64,000 bases of DNA from Primula veris (taxonomy: Eukaryota > Streptophyta > Magnoliopsida > Ericales > Primulaceae), in the NCBI GenBank assembly GCA_963682055.1, contig OY821746.1, forward strand, positions 28,462,481 to 28,526,480, read 5' to 3'. This document shows, piece by piece, positions 58,640 through 64,000 of this stretch; positions within the stretch are counted from its first letter, which is position 1, and each line of letters starts with the position of its first letter. The notes under the pieces are model-generated. The model had not been told where the DNA came from, ran no database searches, and saw only the letters and a program-made list of their open reading frames with translations. A program made the position numbers and the translations under genes.

Positions 58640-61600
58640 ATGGTGAAGGTAAGTTTATTAATCGTTGTTTTTATTAAAACAGTCTGAAAAATATATAAAT
58701 TAATTTAATTAGGGTAAGTTCAGTGACATTTTACATAAATTAGGGTTATTAATTGTGTTTACCCATTTTATATATAAATTAGGGTTCATACTCTATTGTT
58801 CATACTCTATTTTTAAATAAAAAATGCGATTCTAATAATATTTGTTGAAAATATTATTCAGACTGTTTATATTCAGTTGTTTTGGGAATAAAAACATAAA
58901 ACAGCCTGGAAAAAAGTATTCAGACTGTTTATATTCAGTTGTTTTGGGAATAAAAACATAAAACAGCCTGGAAAAAAGTATTCAGACTGTTTAGTGATTC
59001 AGACTGTTTAGTGATCTATATGTAATTGTTGAAAATATTATTCAGACTGTTTATGTTTAGTGATTCTAATAAAATTCGTATTCAGACTGTTTATATTCAG
59101 TTATTTTCGTAATAAAATTGGTAAAAACAGTATTCAGACTGTTTATGTTTAGCGATTCTAATAAAATTGGTATTCAGACTGTTTGTATTCAGTTATGTTC
59201 GTAATAAAATTGGTAAAAATAGTATTCAGACTGTTTTTATGTTTAGCGATTCTAATAAAATTGGTACTCAGACTGTTTATATTCTAATAGGATTATGTTG
59301 GAAAAATACTCAGACTGTTTACTTTCTCTGTATTTTAATATGTGCATGAGTTTACACAGACTGTTTACATACTTTTTGTTATTGTTTTTAGAAACATATT
59401 GCCATCAAACATTCGACAAACCCCAAAAACCAACCATCTAACACCACAAACCTCAAAAAAGGCAACATACAGTACAAATCAAACCTGGTTACTGTAATCA
59501 AGTTCTTTGTCGAAACAAATTTCAATCCGGCACAACTTGAATTAGTTAAGCAACACTGTCCGTTCTGGGAATTGATCAATGCTTCAAGAAATGGAGAATT
59601 AACCACTAACCAGGCTAGGAAAAGTGATAAAGAATTGTATCAGATGGCCTTGAGGTATGACCGAAACTCACAGGCCCTTAAGCTAGGTAGATTCACAGTT
59701 CCAATAGAGAGAGACTGTGTGCGTGACATTTATGGAATTTCTGGTAATGCTGAAAATCCAATAGCTCTCACAAGCTTTGCTAAAAACCAAGAAGCCTACC
59801 ACAGCTTTGTTGAAAGATGCTTTTCAAATAAACTCAACAAATCCAACCTAACCAAAACAGCTATCGTAAAGGCATTGAACGAAGCATTGGTATTAACAAC
59901 AAAAGTTGGTAGAGAGGACGTCGTCCGACTGGTAACATTGTACATGCTAAATGCATTTTTCTTGACGGTGAGCGGCATGACCATAGCATTGGGGTATTTG
60001 AAAATAGTTGCCGGTGACATCAAAGAGATAAAGGAATATGATTGGGCAACTCATATACATGAGAAGCTTATGGAGTCGCTCAACAACCAAGACCCAAGAT
60101 CACTGTCCACGTGTCTACTCACGATACCGGTACAATAAAATTACTTCTCAAGGCCTTTTTTTTATTAGTTCAGACTCTTTTTTAAAAGTTAGTACTCTTT
60201 TTATATGTTCATAATGTTCTTAAGTTGTTTATTATTACATCAGACTCTTTATTTATTTCCATTATAAATCAGACTGTATTATTACTATCATAAATCAGAC
60301 TGTATTAAATCTCAGTATGTTTAAAAAATATCAAAAAATCTCAGACTGTTTTTACAAAACTGTAAAAACAGTCTGAATAATACTAAAAACAGTCTGAATA
60401 ATATATTATTAAATCTCATACTGTATTGTTACTATCATTTAAGACAATATACTAAAAAACAGTCTGAATCATTTAAAAAACAGTCTGAATCATTTAAGAC
60501 AATATATTATTGCTCTATCTATCTCAGACTGTTTTTACAAAAACTGTAAAAAGAGTCTGAATAATACTAGAAACAGTCTGAAAATAGATTATTAAAAATC
60601 ATACTGTATTGTTACTATCATTTAAATCTCAGACTGTATTCTTAAATACTGTATTTCCATCTGTACAGTATGTCATCCTTGAAAAGTTCAATATTTCAAA
60701 CCCGGACATGACAAAAGAATCTCAGACTGTTTTTACAAAACTGTAAAAATAGTCTGAATAATACTAAAAACAGTCTGAAAATATATTATTAAATCTCATA
60801 CTGTATTGTTACTATCATTTAAGACAATATACTAAAAAACAGTCTGAATCATTTAAAAACAGTCTGAATCATTTAAAAACAGTCTGAATCATTTAAGACA
60901 ATATATTATTGCTCTATCTATCTCAGACTGTTTTTACAAAAACTGTAAAAAGAGTCTGAATAATACTAGAAACAGTCTGAAAATAGATTATTAAAAATCA
61001 TACTGTATTGTTACTATCATTTAAATCTCAGACTGTATTCTTAAAAACTGTATTTCCATCTGTACAGTATGTCATCCTTGAAAAGTTCAATATTTCAAAA
61101 CCGGACATGACAAAAGAAGCGTCCACAAAGGCTTTGTGTGTCAAATGGGACGTCTTTTCATTCTTCAAGTTGTGTTCCTCAAGGTTCACAATTGTAGACC
61201 TGTGCAATGAAAAGGTATAACACTATTTCTATACAATTGTAGACTGTTTTTATTCTATCTATACAATTGCTTCTAAAAACCTTATCATTCTTTAAATTAT
61301 AATCATAGGGATGTAGAAAACAATCAAAAAACCTCGTTATTTATGATGGTAAAAAGAAGCTACCTCCGAAACCAAAGCGATTAACAGATGAGGAGTTGGA
61401 GAAAGAGATAGACGAAGATGTTGAAGATCCTCAGAATGTTTACTCTAGTTCAACAGAAGAGGAAGGCTTGGAAAACTCTGAAAATGAAGGCTCGGAAAAC
61501 ACAGAAGAAGACTCTGAGAGCGAAAATGATTCAGACAACAAATTTACCATCTTCCTTAGGAAACAATTCGGGACACCAAAAACTCCAATATTCAATGAAA

Positions 61601-63961
61601 AAATGGGAACATCTAAGAGCACTGAATATGACGAGGGAGGTCCCTCTGGAGGTGGTGGCTGTTATAATTACAGTGCCGATGATATGCATGTGAATGAAAG
61701 TCCAATTCACGAAGAGAGGAGAGAAGAAGAGTCCGAAAAAGAAGAGACCAAAGTGGCTGAATTGCAGAAAAACCTAGATGAGGCAATTTTGCAAATTAAA
61801 GAGTATAAAGACCTAACAACCACAATGCAGAAAAGCATCAACGACCTTTGGAAATCTTTGGCTTTAGAAGAAAAATTAAAGTCCAAGTGGGTACCTGAGT
61901 GGAAACAAAAAATTGAACAAATGGTTGAGGAAAAAAAAATGCTCGAGAAGGAAATAAAAGGTAAACGCCATAAAATGCAATTCAAACTCTTCCTCTCTTG
62001 TCTAATTTTTTTTCCATTAGCTTGGTTTTCCTAAGTCAGACTGTTTGTGTTATAGAAAAGGAGGAGATGATCACCAAATACCAAAGAATTGTCTCTGATC
62101 TCCAGCAAGAGGCAGATGTAGAAAAAAATAAAATGCGAAACAAAGAAGCCGAGATGAAGCAAAGAATGGAAAAATTGGAGAATGAAAAAAAGCAGCTTGA
62201 GGAAGACCTACAAGGTAAAGGTAAAGTACCTCTATTGTAATCTATTACTATCATAAATCAGACTGTATTAAATCTCAGTCTGTTTAAAAATTAAAAAATA
62301 TCAATAGAATCTCAGACTGTTTTTACAAAAACTGTAAAAAGAGTCTGAATAATACAAAATTTATTTGAATATTAATGCACCTATTTTGCATTCATATTGT
62401 ATTACTAAAAACAGTCTGAAATTTTTTTTATTAAAATCTCAGACTGTATTGTTACTATCATTCGTAATGTATTATTAAAAACAGTCTGAATCCCTTTCTT
62501 TTGCTTAGTAAATTTCTTTCAATGAAATATATCAAATAGAAACCTCAGACTGTATTATTACTATCATAAATCAGACTGTATTATTTCAATGAATTATTCA
62601 GACTGTTTTTCCTCTTATTGTTGCAGGGGGACATGAGCTAATAGAAGGGCTATACAATGATGCACAGGTGTATGCGGCACACGACTACTCACAAAAGTGT
62701 CGAATCGATGAAGTTATAACTGATGCTCTCTTAAATGCGGATATACAGACTCCACAGCTAGATTTAATCCGCAAAGAAATTCTGGAAAGACTCGGTTATG
62801 AGTATGATGGTCCGGGATCCAATATTCTCCGAATCAGAGCAAGAACAGATAGGAGACCACCAGTGAAGTACACACCAAGTAAAATAGACTCTCCAACAAA
62901 AACCCAAGCAAATGAGAACCAGCTACGGAAACGTAAGCAAGCTGATCAAGATGACAAGTCTGCAATGGTCGCAGACGTAGGCGCTTCTGATCCGTTGTTG
63001 GAAAAACCAAATAAAAAACCAAAGGGTGGACGAACAGCAAAAAAGAGAGCATCAAAAAAGAAATCTCCTGAACTGGACGACCAAGGTGGCGAAGGCTATT
63101 TCCCACAAATCGACTTCAGTAGTCTAGTAGACCATGTACCGGACAAAACAGAGAGAGCACACGATATCATCACAAATAAAAATGAGAATGATATCACAAC
63201 AAAGCTCCCTGACAACATCTTCAGCAAAATTCAAGAAATTCACAACGCAAATGGACCATTGTAAGTCAGACTCTTTTTATTTTTGTGTTTATGATACAAT
63301 TAGGTCTCACACTCTTTACATTTACCTCAGACTGTTTAAAACAGTATGAATTGTTTTAATGAAGACTATTTTGTATTTATGATACTTTTATATAGCTTGG
63401 ACTCTTTTTAATTTTAGTTCAGACTGTTTTTATAGACTGTTCAGACTGTTTTTAGTTCTTTTTTATATAGCTCACTCTTTTTAAAAAATGATCAATTGTG
63501 TTTTTGTCAGACTGTTTAGTTCAGACTGTTTTTTGTTAGAAAGTTTAGTTCAGACTGTTTAGTTCAGAATGATAAATTTAGTTCAGACTGTTTTTTTATA
63601 CAAGCCCCATACTGTTTTTTAATAGCTCAGACTCTTTTTTATATAGCTCAGACTCTTTAAAAAAAATGATCTATTGTGTCCCTTTTATATACAACTTTTA
63701 ATGTTTTTTTTTAACTCAGACTGTTTTGTTGTCATACTGTTTTTTTCAATCTCATACTGTTTTTTCAATCTCAGACTGTTTTATCTCAGACTGTTTTGTT
63801 GTCAGACTGTTTTTTTCAATCTCAGACTGTTTTGTGCTTACTATAAAATTTTAATTTACAGTGCCGCCTTGTTCTCAAAACTCGGTTCAAACAATAAGGA
63901 TTACTTCATCACTCTCAACGACATCTACAACTTAATTAATGGCCAGTTGCTATGCTGTAAT
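58640..63961 (+). CDS. Transposon-type protein, PMD-like head and coiled coil; Ulp1 protease expected beyond window (partial)
   Basis: Seven exons, 58640-58648, 59392-60129, 61068-61214, 61309-61960, 62056-62214, 62627-63260 and 63862-63961, join to 813 codons without a stop and reach a donor (GTAAGT) at 63962, so the gene continues outside. The first 295 residues (FVPIERDCVRDIYGI-type block, TVPIERDCVRDIYGISGNAE, then NAFFLTVSGMTIALGYLKIV) have the layout of the N-terminal region of plant transposon proteins that end in a Ulp1 (C48, SUMO-protease-like) domain. Next come an acidic Ser/Glu region, two coiled-coil segments (about VAELQKNLDEAILQIK and MKQRMEKLENEKKQLEE), and a Lys-rich, probably nuclear-targeting segment (KKPKGGRTAKKRASKKK). 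The last exon, LFSKLGSNNKDYFITLNDIY, would precede the protease. Exon joins are good; the family is inferred. The first exon encodes only MVK, so the start is the weakest point. Confidence 0.6.
58859..58982 (+). repeat. Exact 62-bp tandem duplication in intron 1
   Basis: CAGACTGTTTATATTCAGTT ... CAGCCTGGAAAAAAGTATT is present twice without a visible difference (58859-58920, 58921-58982). Confidence 0.95.
60339..61119 (+). repeat. Tandem duplication (about 0.38-0.40 kb) carrying the 5' part of exon 3
   Basis: 60339-60719 is repeated at 60720-61119. The two copies are nearly identical; the second has one extra AAAAACAGTCTGAATCATTT unit. Both contain the acceptor TGTACAG and the first 52 nt of exon 3 (coding YVILEKFNIS-PDMTKE). 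In the first copy the exon is cut off and intron sequence follows, so it is a dead partial exon. Confidence 0.93.
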
Positions 63962-64000
63962 GTAAGTATACAAGGATTGTACAATTTAATTGCTTGCTTA

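Larger units (their letters stand above)
58855..63840. repeat. Intron-restricted CAGACTGTTT / AAACAGTCTG interspersed repeat
   Basis: The word TCAGACTGTTT and variants (CAGACTCTTT, CATACTGTTT, CAGACTGTATT) occur dozens of times in introns 1-6 of the gene, spaced mostly 15-60 bp and in both orientations. They are almost absent from its exons and rare elsewhere in the window. Neighbouring opposite copies make hairpins, for example at 60530-60560 and 60721-60756. Confidence 0.93.

Overview
This is nuclear DNA of a flowering plant, most likely a core eudicot. The evidence is AT-rich intergenic DNA, GT-AG introns, plant-type (TTTAGGG)n repeats, a copia retrotransposon primed by initiator tRNA-Met, plant MULE, hAT and Stowaway transposons, and single-copy plant genes. 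The species cannot be named from the sequence.

Layout. 1-3270 (+): 3' part of a MINDY-type deubiquitinase gene. 5208-14177: a 9-kb Mutator-like element (MULE) with a perfect 9-bp target duplication. It holds a broken FAR1-type transposase with a C-terminal OTU protease domain and a separate, intact four-exon plant mobile domain (PMD) gene. 15861-16585: hAT-type MITE with an 8-bp duplication. 17411-19179: foldback MULE related to the 9-kb element. 19505-20305: degenerate GTGCATA array. 20672-26021 (-): young copia element with near-identical LTRs and one in-frame stop. 27129-27360: Stowaway MITE. 28284-32354 (+): nucleotide-rhamnose synthase/epimerase-reductase (UER1-like), whose single intron holds a minisatellite and several decayed copies of exon 1. 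33824-34267 (-): possible cysteine-rich secreted peptide. 35239-40639 (-): complete 11-exon HMG-CoA synthase. 44813-46213: 1.4-kb solo LTR. 46311-46410: 5'-truncated LINE with a 17-bp duplication. 48123-53734 (-): four-exon gene resembling the DUF4378 family. 58640-63961 (+): the first seven exons of a transposon-type gene, probably of the PMD-like/Ulp1 class. Its introns are packed with the word CAGACTGTTT in both orientations.

The host genes are unrelated housekeeping genes: deubiquitination, UDP-rhamnose synthesis, the mevalonate pathway and an uncharacterised regulator. They are separated by nested mobile DNA. The most notable items are the MULE that pairs a transposase-OTU fusion with an intact PMD gene, the shared palindrome family in the two MULEs, the exon-1 fossils in the UER1-like intron, and the CAGACTGTTT-filled introns. 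All coding joins were made by eye and checked for reading frame; no alignments or database searches were run.
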